Source: Nucisporomicrobium flavum
GTDB taxonomy: Bacteria > Actinomycetota > Actinomycetes > Mycobacteriales > Micromonosporaceae
Direction of reading: 5' to 3'
Assembly (NCBI RefSeq): GCF_016464385.1
Contig: NZ_JADMLH010000023.1
Location: 1 to 64,000, forward strand
DNA length: 64,000 nucleotides
Positions within the stretch are counted from its first letter, which is position 1. Every line of letters begins with the position of its first letter. Of this stretch, positions 9,309-16,587 are shown one piece after another. The translations under genes and the position numbers were made by a program. The notes beneath the pieces were generated by a model. That model ran no database searches, was not told the origin of the DNA, and was given only the letters and a program-made list of their open reading frames with translations.

Positions 9309-9735
9309 GGCGCAAAGTGTTCCACGCGCGGTCCACGGCGCCGACGCGGCTCCGCGCCTTTCGCGAAACTTCACGCAGGTGTTGGCACATCGACAACCCT
9401 TGACGCCCGGCAAGGAAGCGAGGAGCGTCAGCGCTAAACCCATCTAGCAGACCCCCTGCCGAGCCGGCAGCCGCAGTCGCACCGGTTCGGCAGGGCCGGG
9501 GACGCCCCACGGACCCGCCTGACCCCGTACCCGCGGGCGGCGGTGGCCGGTATGCCGCCGGCATCCGCGGCGCCCCTTCGCCGCCGCGGGCCGCCGTGGC
9601 ACCGCGGCGACGAGAACCCGGCCCGGCAGCGTCAAGCCGCCGGCCGCGCGGGAGCGTCGCGCACCGGGGCGCGCGTCCGGTGAGAGCATGCCCCGGCGCG
9701 CCCACCGCGTCGCCCGGCGGGCTGCCGAGGCCCCG
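9309..9735. other. Long intergenic region with a palindrome and a hairpin, no convincing gene
   Basis: About 430 bases without a gene I can support. It contains the palindrome TTTCGCGAAA at 9359-9368 (possible LacI operator) and a strong stem at 9454-9467/9482-9495 (CCCTGCCGAGCCGG with CCGGTTCGGCAGGG, one mismatch). An open frame on the minus strand (9444-9740) is Arg/Pro-rich, lacks family character and reads through the terminator, so I do not call it. Confidence 0.6.
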
Positions 9736-9774
9736 GTCACGCCGGGGACGGATGACTACCGCCCCCGGCGTGAC
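9736..9774 (-). terminator. Strong hairpin terminator after the LOG gene pair
   Basis: A perfect 12-bp stem, GTCACGCCGGGG (9736-9747) with CCCCGGCGTGAC (9763-9774), and a 15-base loop. It begins 7 bases past the stop codon of the leftward LOG gene at 9781, the classic place for an intrinsic terminator. No U-run follows. Confidence 0.8.
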
Positions 9775-9780
9775 AACCCT

Positions 9781-10329
9781 TCAGGCCGTCAGCGCCCGCT
9801 CGACGGCGTCCAGCGCGGCGTCGATCGAGGTGACCAGCGTGACCTGGGCGAGCGCGGGCCCGCGGACGAACCCGGTCCCGGTGATCTCACCCAGCCAGCG
9901 CCACAGTCCGCCGTAGAAGCCGTCCGGGTCGAGGACGACGATCGGCTTGCGGTGCAGGTCGAGGGTGGCGGTCGTCCACACCTCGAACAGCTCGTCCAGG
10001 GTGCCGAGGCCGCCCGGCAGGGTCACGAACGCGTCGGAGCGCTCGATCATGATGTTCTTGCGGGCGCCCATGTCGGTGGTGACGACCAGCTCGTCGGCGG
10101 AGGGGTCGGCGACCTCGAGGTCCACCAGGGACTGCGGGATCACGCCGAGGGTGTGGGCGCCGCCGGACCGGGCCCCGTCGGCGACCGCGCCCATCATGCC
10201 GACGCAGCCGCCGCCCGAGACGAGCGTGTGCCCGCGCGGGCCGAGGGCCTTGCCGAACGCGGTGGCCAGGTCGAGGTGCTTGCGGTCGATCGCGGACGAG
10301 GAGGCGCAGAAAACGCAGATGGCCGCCAC
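9781..10329 (-). CDS. LOG family protein (TIGR00730), short form
   Basis: A 182-residue Rossmann-like protein of the LOG/TIGR00730 family. Members with this architecture hydrolyse nucleoside 5'-monophosphates to base plus ribose 5-phosphate (cytokinin-activating phosphoribohydrolase in plants and some actinomycetes). Both nucleotide-binding motifs are present: SGGGCVGMMG near residue 40 and PGGLGTLDELFE near 105. It starts with GTG, and one base separates it from the stop of the upstream LOG paralogue (TGACGTG), so the two are translationally coupled. The true substrate in this organism is not shown by the sequence. Confidence 0.93.
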   Translation of the reverse strand: MAAICVFCASSSAIDRKHLDLATAFGKALGPRGHTLVSGGGCVGMMGAVADGARSGGAHTLGVIPQSLVDLEVADPSADELVVTTDMGARKNIMIERSDAFVTLPGGLGTLDELFEVWTTATLDLHRKPIVVLDPDGFYGGLWRWLGEITGTGFVRGPALAQVTLVTSIDAALDAVERALTA

Positions 10330-10330
10330 G

Positions 10331-11107
10331 TCACCGCTTCCCGTTGCCGTTGGCCGCGCGGTCGGCGTCCACGATCATCTTGACCGCCTCCTCGACGTCG
10401 TCGGTCACCGTGATGAGGTCAAGATCGTCCGCGCTCACCTTGCCGTCGGCGAGCAGCCGCTGCTTGATCCAGTCGAAGAGGCCGCCCCAGTACTCCGTGC
10501 CCATGAGGATCACCGGGAACCGGGTCACCTTGCGGGTCTGTACGAGCGTGACCGCCTCGAACAGCTCGTCCAGGGTCCCGAAGCCGCCCGGCAGCACGAC
10601 GAAGGCCTGCGCGTACTTGACGAACATGGTCTTGCGGACGAAGAAGTAGCGGAAGTCGATGCCGATGTCGACCCAGTCGTTGAGCCCCTGCTCGAACGGC
10701 AGTTCGATACCGAGCCCGACCGACATGCCGCCGGCCTCGGTGGCGCCGCGGTTGGCCGCCTCCATCACGCCCGGGCCGCCGCCGGTGATCACCGCGTAGC
10801 CGGCCCCGGCCAGGGCCGCGCCCAACTGGGTGGCGAGCTCGCACTCGGGGCTGTCCGGGGAACTGCGGGCGGAGCCGAAGACGCTCACCGCCGGCGGCAG
10901 GTCCGCGAGGGTGTCGAAGCCCTCGACGAACTCCGACAGGATCCGCAGGGCGCGCCAGGCGTCCTTCGTCTTCCACTCACCCCGGTGGTGCGAGTCGAGC
11001 AGTTTCTCGTCGGCCGTGCTCGGCGGTATCGAATCACGCCGCAGCGTGACGGCGCCGCGATGACGCTCCTGGGGTACGCGCTCACGGCCGTTGGTGCTGT
11101 CCGTCAT
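10331..11107 (-). CDS. LOG family protein (TIGR00730), long form
   Basis: A 258-residue LOG/TIGR00730 protein with an N-terminal extension of about 75 residues before the Rossmann core (PPAVSVFGSAR). Motifs are ITGGGPGVMEAANRGA near residue 110 and LPGGFGTLDELFEA near 170. It is first in a two-gene operon with a shorter paralogue. The start chosen is ATG 11107, which has GGGTG just upstream; a GTG nine bases earlier is possible but has no ribosome binding site. An inverted repeat at 11136-11154 lies 29 bases upstream. Likely a nucleotide phosphoribohydrolase by family; the need for two adjacent paralogues is unexplained. Confidence 0.92.
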   Translation of the reverse strand: MTDSTNGRERVPQERHRGAVTLRRDSIPPSTADEKLLDSHHRGEWKTKDAWRALRILSEFVEGFDTLADLPPAVSVFGSARSSPDSPECELATQLGAALAGAGYAVITGGGPGVMEAANRGATEAGGMSVGLGIELPFEQGLNDWVDIGIDFRYFFVRKTMFVKYAQAFVVLPGGFGTLDELFEAVTLVQTRKVTRFPVILMGTEYWGGLFDWIKQRLLADGKVSADDLDLITVTDDVEEAVKMIVDADRAANGNGKR

Positions 11108-11135
11108 GGCACCCACGGTAGTGCGGACGGTCCGT

Positions 11136-11154
11136 AACCGGTGAATAACCGGTT
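11136..11154. promoter_or_regulatory. Inverted repeat upstream of the LOG operon
   Basis: AACCGGT (11136-11142) and ACCGGTT (11148-11154) form a perfect 7-bp dyad with a 5-base AT-rich centre, in the promoter region of the leftward LOG operon. It looks like an operator for a dimeric regulator. The regulator is unknown. Confidence 0.45.
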
Positions 11155-11307
11155 GGGTTTCGGCAAGAGGATTGCGGCCCCGCGGCGTTTTTGCCAGATT
11201 GAAGCCACGGACGGTAGCTCCGCGACGTCTGTACAGTTACCGACCCACCCGCACGGCAGGCACGGCGCTCGGCTCCGGCCGGGCATCTGGGCGAAGGAGC
11301 CACCGTG

Positions 11308-11466
11308 ATGACCCGTTACGAGCGCATGAAGATGCAGCGCCGCATGCAGCGGCGGATCCGGCAGGTCGTCGAGGAACGCCGCCTGGCGCTCGCCCTGCGG
11401 CCGCCGGCGGACCCGGCGTTCGACCCCGAGACCACGGTCGAGATACCGCGGCCGCAGCAGGCCTGA
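11308..11466 (+). CDS. Small basic protein, 52 codons, function unknown
   Basis: A short reading frame starting ATG at 11308, with a consensus AAGGAG (11294-11299) 8 bases upstream, which makes translation likely. The 52-residue product begins MTRYERMKMQRRMQRR; about the first 25 residues are strongly basic and probably helical, and the C-terminal half is Pro/acidic. No membrane segment or cysteine motif is visible. It is divergent from the LOG operon and convergent with dapE (21-base gap), so it is probably monocistronic. I do not recognise the family; the basic N-terminus suggests nucleic acid or ribosome contact, which is inference only. Confidence 0.65.
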   Translation: MTRYERMKMQRRMQRRIRQVVEERRLALALRPPADPAFDPETTVEIPRPQQA

Positions 11467-11487
11467 GATCCCGGCAGGGCCGCCGAT

Positions 11488-12561
11488 TCAGTACGCCGCC
11501 AGCCAGCGGTGCAGCGTGGCGGCACCGTCGCGGATCTTGCCGATCTCGACGTGCTCGTCCGGGGCGTGGGCCAGCATCGGGTCCCCCGGCCCGTAGTTCA
11601 GCGCGGGCACGCCCAGCGCCGAGAACCGCGACACGTCGGTCCAGCCCAGCTTCGCGGCCGGCTCCGAGCCCACCGCGGTCACGAAGTCGCGGGCCGGGGC
11701 GGCGTCCAGCCCCGGCAGCGCCCCGGGCGCCGAGTCGGTCACCTCGAGCTCGAAGCCCGCGAAGACCTCGTGCAGGTGGTCGAGGGCCTGCTGCTCCGTA
11801 CGGTCCGGGGCGAAGCGCAGGTCCACCTCGACGGCGCACTCGTCCGGGATGACGTTGCCGGCCACGCCGCCGGTGATCCGTACGGCGCTCAGCCCTTCAC
11901 GGTACGTACACCCATCGATGGTGACCGTGCGCGGCCGGTAGTCGCCCAGCCGTCGCAGCACCTCCCCCGCCGCGTGGATGGCGTTCACTCCGCGCCACGC
12001 CCGCGCGGGATGCGCCCGGCGCCCGCGGGTGCGTACGGTCACCCGCAATGTGCCCTGGCAGCCCGCCTCGACCACCCCGTACGTGGGCTCCAGCAGGACC
12101 GCGAAGTCGGCGGCGAGCCACTCCGGACGGTGTTGGGAGAGCAGGTGCAGCCCGTTGAACTGACTCTCGATCTCCTCCGACTCGTAGAACAGGTACGTCA
12201 GGTCGTAGCGGGGATCGGGCAGGGTGGCCGCGAGGTGCAGTGCCAGGGCCACCCCCGACTTCATGTCCGCGGTGCCGCAGCCGTAGATGAGGTCGTCCAC
12301 CACGGTCGAGGGCAGGTTGCCGTTGACCGGGACGGTGTCGAGGTGCCCGGCGAGCACGACGCGCTGGTCGCGGCCGAGGTCCGTCCGCGCCATCACCGTG
12401 TTCCCGTGGCGCTCGGTGCTCAGGTGCGGCGCCTGCCGCAGGACGTCCTCCACGCAGTCGGCGATGACCTTCTCGTCGCGCGAGACAGACTCGATGTCGA
12501 CAAGCGTGCGGGTGAGCACCACGGGGTCGACGAGCACGTCCGGGGTCAGGGGGTTGCCCAT
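11488..12561 (-). CDS. dapE: Succinyl-diaminopimelate desuccinylase
   Basis: A 357-residue M20-family metallohydrolase that converts N-succinyl-LL-2,6-diaminopimelate to LL-diaminopimelate in lysine and peptidoglycan precursor synthesis. Metal-site motifs are visible: AGHLDTVP (His and Asp, near residue 75), GTADMKSG (Asp, near 105), the YESEEIES Glu pair near 135 and a late HAPDEH near 335. The start is ATG 12561 (MGNPLTPD). It is divergent from dapD, the succinyltransferase two steps earlier in the same pathway; their starts are only 46 bases apart. The pathway pairing makes the substrate assignment much stronger than family membership alone. Confidence 0.93.
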   Translation of the reverse strand: MGNPLTPDVLVDPVVLTRTLVDIESVSRDEKVIADCVEDVLRQAPHLSTERHGNTVMARTDLGRDQRVVLAGHLDTVPVNGNLPSTVVDDLIYGCGTADMKSGVALALHLAATLPDPRYDLTYLFYESEEIESQFNGLHLLSQHRPEWLAADFAVLLEPTYGVVEAGCQGTLRVTVRTRGRRAHPARAWRGVNAIHAAGEVLRRLGDYRPRTVTIDGCTYREGLSAVRITGGVAGNVIPDECAVEVDLRFAPDRTEQQALDHLHEVFAGFELEVTDSAPGALPGLDAAPARDFVTAVGSEPAAKLGWTDVSRFSALGVPALNYGPGDPMLAHAPDEHVEIGKIRDGAATLHRWLAAY

Positions 12562-12568
12562 GAGCCGC

Positions 12569-12599
12569 ACACTACCGGCCGGACGTGCCCTAGTAGTGT
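12569..12599. promoter_or_regulatory. Mirror-symmetric divergent promoters of dapE and dapD
   Basis: The dyad ACACTAC (12569-12575) and GTAGTGT (12593-12599) places a TAGTGT hexamer facing each gene. Each hexamer fits the actinobacterial -10 consensus TANNNT, and it ends 7 bases before the dapE ATG and 8 bases before the dapD GTG. Both mRNAs would then be leaderless. The same dyad could also be a repressor site. No good -35 is visible for either. Confidence 0.55.
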
Positions 12600-12607
12600 T
12601 CCGCGGT

Positions 12608-13555
12608 GTGAGTAGCGCGATCTCGACCTCGGCAGCCTGGGGCATCGGCCTCGCCACCGTCACCACCGACGGGACGGTGCTCGACACCTGGTATCCGTCC
12701 GGCCATCTCGGCCTCGGCGCCCTGCCGGAGGACGCACCCACCCTGCCCGCCGGCCTCGTCGGGCCGAAGGCGCTCGCCGGGCTCGCCACCGTCGAGGTGC
12801 GCACCGAGGTGGCCTCGCTGGCCGACCCGATCAAGGACTCCGCGGACGCGTACCTGAGGCTGCACCTGCTCTCGCACCGCCTGGTACGCCCCAACGAGCA
12901 GAACCTCGACGGCATCTTCGGCCAGCTCGCCAACGTGGCGTGGACCTCGGCCGGCCCCTGCCCGCCGGACCGGGTGGACGAGCTGCGCCTCATCGAGCGC
13001 GCGGCCGGCCGGCACCTGTCCGTGTACGGCGTCGACAAGTTCCCGCGGATGACGGACTACGTGGTGCCCTCGGGCGTACGCATCGCCGACGCCGACCGGG
13101 TGCGGCTCGGCGCCCACCTGGCGAGCGGGACCACCGTCATGCACGAGGGGTTCTGCAACTACAACGCGGGCACGCTGGGCACGTCGATGGTCGAGGGCCG
13201 GATCGTGCAGGGCGTCGTCGTCGGCGACGGTTCCGACATCGGTGGCGGTTCGTCGATCATGGGCACGCTCTCCGGCGGTGGCAAGGACAAGGTGTCGATC
13301 GGCGAGCGCAGCCTGCTCGGCGCCAACGCGGGCATCGGCATCTCGCTGGGCGACGACTGCGTGGTCGAGGCGGGCTGCTACATCACCGCCGGCTCGAAGA
13401 TCACCCTGCCGGACGGCCGCGTGGTGAAGGCGCGGGAGCTGTCCGGCGTCGACAACCTGCTGTTCCTGCGCAACTCCGTCACCGGCGCGCTCGAGGCCCG
13501 CCCCCGGAAGGGAACGGGCATCGAGCTCAACGCGGCGCTGCACGCCAACGACTGA
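12608..13555 (+). CDS. dapD: Tetrahydrodipicolinate N-succinyltransferase, actinobacterial type
   Basis: A 315-residue protein matching the actinobacterial DapD length. It transfers succinyl from succinyl-CoA to tetrahydrodipicolinate, committing aspartate semialdehyde flux to diaminopimelate. The C-terminal half carries left-handed beta-helix hexapeptide repeats (VVGDGSDIGGGSSIMG, then SIGERSLLGANAGIGIS and CVVEAGCYITAGSKI), which build a trimer. MHEGFCNYNAGTLG near residue 180 is a family signature. The start is GTG at 12608 (MSSAISTSAAW), one of two overlapping GTGs and the one in frame. Promoter shared symmetrically with dapE. It ends 5 bases before the convergent gene at 13561. Confidence 0.94.
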   Translation: MSSAISTSAAWGIGLATVTTDGTVLDTWYPSGHLGLGALPEDAPTLPAGLVGPKALAGLATVEVRTEVASLADPIKDSADAYLRLHLLSHRLVRPNEQNLDGIFGQLANVAWTSAGPCPPDRVDELRLIERAAGRHLSVYGVDKFPRMTDYVVPSGVRIADADRVRLGAHLASGTTVMHEGFCNYNAGTLGTSMVEGRIVQGVVVGDGSDIGGGSSIMGTLSGGGKDKVSIGERSLLGANAGIGISLGDDCVVEAGCYITAGSKITLPDGRVVKARELSGVDNLLFLRNSVTGALEARPRKGTGIELNAALHAND

Positions 13556-13560
13556 ACGAG

Positions 13561-14442
13561 TTACGGCGCCTTGATGGTGACCGGCTTGTTGAAGTCGTAG
13601 AAGTCGATGGTGGCGAGCGGGTCCTGCCCCTGGATCGTGCCGCCGATGCGACGGACGAGGTTGTCGGCCACCCAGATGTCCACCGTCACCTGGGAGCTGT
13701 AACCGGCGACCCCGTCGAGGCCGAACCAGCCGAGCTCGGTGTCCGGCAGCTTCGTCAGGGCGGCGGCGGGGTCGGCGTCGCTCGTACGCTCCGCGATGGT
13801 GAGGCGGTAATGCGTCGCCTCCACGCCGCGGACGCTTTCCGTGCCGATCTTCTGCACGTTTCCGTCGCTGACGGCGGCGCGGACGACATCACCTGCCGCC
13901 TTGGTGAACGGCACCATTTTCTCGTCGGCGGAGAGTTTCGTGCGCGTGGTCTTGCCGCCGGCCGGCGTCGTGTACTGCTGATTCCCCACGACGATGATGG
14001 TCTCCGAGGTTCCCTCGCCCTTGGTGACGATGCGGTAGTCGTCGCCGTTCACCTCGCCCTCCGCGCTGAAGGCGCCGCCGCCGTGTACGGCCTCGCTGAA
14101 CTTCAGCGACGTGACGTTCTGCGTCTTCTCGGCGGCGGCCAGCAGGATCGACGGGAGCGAGGTGGTCGGCGACACACTGGGCTGCGAGTTCCCGGTGACG
14201 GCGACGGTCACCGCGACAGCCGCGGCGGCGACCCCGGTGGCCATCGCGGCGAACAGGGCGCGGCGCTTTCCCCGCCGCGGCGCCGCGGGGGTCTCGGCGG
14301 CACGGATCGGTGTGGTGGTCTGGGTCATGGCCTTCTCCAGAATGGCTCGGTAACGGGCTGATCCCGGCGCCGGAGGGGCGTCACGGAGAACGGGATCCAG
14401 CGCGCCGAGCCGCTCGATTCCACGGTCGTCGTCGGCGGTCAT
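13561..14442 (-). CDS. Membrane-anchored sigma-associated protein with LppX/LprAFG-like outer domain
   Basis: A 293-residue protein. Residues 1-60 are cytoplasmic (LDPVLRDAPPAPGSARYRAI is typical of ECF-partner proteins), one transmembrane helix lies near 64-84, and the extracellular part from about 95 to the end has the beta-rich look of LppX/LprG/LolA-like lipid-binding folds (KTQNVTSLKFSEAV onward). Its ATG overlaps the stop of the ECF sigma gene by one base (TGATG), so the two are co-translated. Likely role: membrane partner, perhaps anti-sigma, that senses an envelope signal. The classical zinc anti-sigma HxxxCxxC motif is absent, so that function is inference. Confidence 0.72.
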   Translation of the reverse strand: MTADDDRGIERLGALDPVLRDAPPAPGSARYRAILEKAMTQTTTPIRAAETPAAPRRGKRRALFAAMATGVAAAAVAVTVAVTGNSQPSVSPTTSLPSILLAAAEKTQNVTSLKFSEAVHGGGAFSAEGEVNGDDYRIVTKGEGTSETIIVVGNQQYTTPAGGKTTRTKLSADEKMVPFTKAAGDVVRAAVSDGNVQKIGTESVRGVEATHYRLTIAERTSDADPAAALTKLPDTELGWFGLDGVAGYSSQVTVDIWVADNLVRRIGGTIQGQDPLATIDFYDFNKPVTIKAP

Positions 14443-14969
14443 CAGCGATCACTCCCCTTTCCGCGGGATTCGGTCCGTACCTGTGCGGCATCCGGAGAAT
14501 CTCGCCGCTCGAGTTCGCGGGAAAGACGGGCCCGTGCTTTGTAGAGGCGCGACGACACATTCGCCGGCGTGACGCCGAGAACGGTCGCCATGTCCGAGAC
14601 GCTGAATCCGTCCCAGGCGCGCATGAGCAGCAATTCCCGGTCTTCCTCGGACAGCTCGGCCAGCGCTTCCCAGACGAGCCCGTCCTGCTGGTCCGCGACC
14701 GGTTCGCCGTGCATGGTCGCCAGCCGCAGGTGCAGGTCGCGCTGCCGCTGGGCCGAGCGCCGGTGGTTCGCCAGCACATTGCGGGCCACGCCGAACAGCC
14801 ACAACCGGCCGTCGACAGGCGGTATCTGCGTACGTCTGCGCCAGGCGACGGCGAACGTCTCGGCCGTGACGTCGTCGGCGTCGGAACCGGAGTCCGTACG
14901 CCGGCGGGCGAACCCCCACACGTCCGTGAAGTTCGCCGCGAAGAACCCGTTGAATTCTTCTTCGGTCAT
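14442..14969 (-). CDS. ECF sigma factor (sigma-70 family)
   Basis: A 175-residue extracytoplasmic-function sigma factor that recruits RNA polymerase to a small regulon. Region 2 is visible around FFAANFTDVWGFARRR to WLFGVARNVLANHRR (residues 8-70), and region 4 around LAELSEEDRELLLMRAW to ATVLGVTPANVSSRLYKAR (about 103-148). The start ATG has GGAGG 6 bases upstream. Operon with the membrane-anchored partner that follows, with a one-base overlap, so activity is probably set by that protein. The family subgroup cannot be set by eye. Confidence 0.93.
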   Translation of the reverse strand: MTEEEFNGFFAANFTDVWGFARRRTDSGSDADDVTAETFAVAWRRRTQIPPVDGRLWLFGVARNVLANHRRSAQRQRDLHLRLATMHGEPVADQQDGLVWEALAELSEEDRELLLMRAWDGFSVSDMATVLGVTPANVSSRLYKARARLSRELERRDSPDAAQVRTESRGKGSDR

Positions 14970-15026
14970 GGGGTTCCTCCGCCCTCGGTTGCCCCTTCCT
15001 GTCCGGCACGATGCGAATCTCGCCGG

Positions 15027-15881
15027 TCAGCGCAGAACTTCTTCGGCGGCGGCGCGGACGGCTGCGGTCAAGGTTGTCAGAATCGCCGACTCGAGGCGCC
15101 AGTACTGCCAGTACAGCGGCACGTCGAGGTGGCGCCCCGGGGTGAGTTCGGCCAGCCGGCCGGCGGCCAGGTCGGGGCGGGCGAGCTGCTCCGGCACCAT
15201 GCCCCAGCCCAGGCCCAGCCGGATCGCGTCGACGAAGGCGGCCGCCGCCGGGACGTAGTGGACCGGTGGGTCGAGGTGCCGGCGCGTCACCGAGGCGAGG
15301 AAGCGGTGCTGCAGCCGGTCCTTGCGGTTCAGCACGATCATCGGGGTCGTGGCGAAGTCGTCGAACACCCCGGGCGCCGCGACGGCGAGGTAGCGCATCG
15401 CGCCCAGCCGTTCGACCCTGCAGCCCTGCACGGCGGTGTGCTGGGCGGTCACGGCGGCCATGGCCGTACCGGCGCGGAGCAGGTCGGCGGTGTGGTCCTG
15501 GTCGTCCTGGTGCAGGTCGAAGCCGAGCGCCGGGTCCCCGGGCAGGGCGGCCAGCGCCGGCAGGAACCAGGTGTGCAGGGAGTCGGCGTTGACCACCACC
15601 GCGATCCGGGTACGGCCACCGCCGCCGAGCGCCCCACGGGCCGCGTCGAGCGCCTCCCGTTCCAGCAACGCGACCTGGCCGGCGAGGCGTACCAGGGCCT
15701 GGCCCGCCTCGGTCGGCTCGGCCGGCTTCGTGCGCCGGACCAGCACCTGACCGACGGCCTGCTCGAGCGCCTTGATCCGCTGGCTCACCGCCGACGGGGT
15801 CACGTGCAGCGCCCGCGCGGCCGCGTCGAAGCTGCCCTCGCCGATCACCGCGTGGAACGTGGCAAGCTGCACGGCGTCCAT
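15027..15881 (-). CDS. lysG: LysR-family regulator, ArgP/LysG type
   Basis: A 284-residue LysR-type regulator: winged HTH at residues 1-60 (FDAAARALHVTPSAVSQRIKALE), then a substrate-binding effector domain (RIAVVVNADSLHTWFLPAL near 92). This effector wording is typical of LysG/ArgP/IciA proteins, which bind lysine or arginine and activate the divergent exporter. It is divergent from a LysE-family gene with 69 bases between the starts, exactly the Corynebacterium lysG-lysE arrangement. ATG start with GGAGA 4 bases upstream. The dyad TTCTCC/GGAGAA (15885-15890 and 15916-15921) in the shared promoter is a candidate binding site. Confidence 0.9.
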   Translation of the reverse strand: MDAVQLATFHAVIGEGSFDAAARALHVTPSAVSQRIKALEQAVGQVLVRRTKPAEPTEAGQALVRLAGQVALLEREALDAARGALGGGGRTRIAVVVNADSLHTWFLPALAALPGDPALGFDLHQDDQDHTADLLRAGTAMAAVTAQHTAVQGCRVERLGAMRYLAVAAPGVFDDFATTPMIVLNRKDRLQHRFLASVTRRHLDPPVHYVPAAAAFVDAIRLGLGWGMVPEQLARPDLAAGRLAELTPGRHLDVPLYWQYWRLESAILTTLTAAVRAAAEEVLR

Positions 15882-15937
15882 CAGTTCTCCTTAACTTCCT
15901 GAAGATTCTTTAGCTGGAGAACAGCATGGCACCGCCC

Positions 15938-15943
15938 TAGCGT
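15938..15943 (+). promoter_or_regulatory. -10 hexamer TAGCGT of the lysE gene (leaderless)
   Basis: TAGCGT fits TANNNT and ends 7 bases before the GTG at 15951, which would place transcription start at or next to the start codon. The GAGGA nearby is one base from GTG, too close to serve as a ribosome binding site. An ATG at 15925 runs into a stop after four codons, so it is not the start. Confidence 0.5.
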
Positions 15944-15950
15944 CGAGGAC

Positions 15951-16544
15951 GTGCTCACCTCCACCCTCGCCGGTTTCGCCGCGTCCGTCGTGCTCATCGT
16001 CGCCATCGGCGCGCAGAACGCCTTCGTGCTGCGCCAGGGACTGCGGCGGGAGCACGTACTCCCGGTGGTGGTCGTCTGCGCCGTCTCCGACCTGGCGCTG
16101 ATCACCGCCGGCATCGCCGGCCTCGGCGCCGTCGTGGCCGCGCGCCCGGTGGCCGTCACCGTGATCCGGTGGGCCGGGGCCGCCTTCCTGCTCGCGTACG
16201 CCGCCATAGCCGCGAAGCGTGCACTCAGGCCGGCAGCTCTGTCTCCCACCGACCGCGGCCCGGCCACCCTGCGGGCGACCCTGCTCACCTGCCTCGCGCT
16301 GACGTACCTGAACCCGCACGTGTACCTGGACACCGTCCTGCTGCTCGGGGCGGTCGCGCAGCAGCATCCGCACCGCTGGTTCTTCGGCCTGGGGGCCGCC
16401 GCGGCCAGCGCCGTCTGGTTCACCGGGCTGGGACTGGGCGCGCGGCGGCTGGCGCCGGTGCTGGCGCGCCCCGGGGCGTGGCGGGTGCTCGACGGTCTGA
16501 TTGCGGCCGTGATGGCGGCCCTCGGCATCGCCCTGCTTGTTTAG
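15951..16544 (+). CDS. lysE: LysE-family amino acid exporter (lysine/arginine)
   Basis: A 197-residue LysE-superfamily membrane protein with about six hydrophobic helices. Family features are the AIGAQNAFVLRQGLRREHV block at residues 20-38 and LTYLNPHVYLDTVLLLGAV near 118-136. It exports L-lysine and/or L-arginine, driven by membrane potential, to prevent toxic build-up. GTG start with an apparently leaderless promoter. Divergent from its probable activator lysG. It ends 43 bases before the secreted hydrolase gene, which is on the same strand but functionally unrelated. Direct lysine versus arginine preference cannot be read from sequence. Confidence 0.91.
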   Translation: MLTSTLAGFAASVVLIVAIGAQNAFVLRQGLRREHVLPVVVVCAVSDLALITAGIAGLGAVVAARPVAVTVIRWAGAAFLLAYAAIAAKRALRPAALSPTDRGPATLRATLLTCLALTYLNPHVYLDTVLLLGAVAQQHPHRWFFGLGAAAASAVWFTGLGLGARRLAPVLARPGAWRVLDGLIAAVMAALGIALLV

Positions 16545-16587
16545 ACGGCCATCGACCGATTTGCACGTATCGAGTAAACACGGGCGC

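Noticed and set aside
9444..9740. 98-codon minus-strand frame in the LacI-LOG gap
   Set aside because: Arg/Pro-rich, no ribosome binding site, overlaps the terminator stem.
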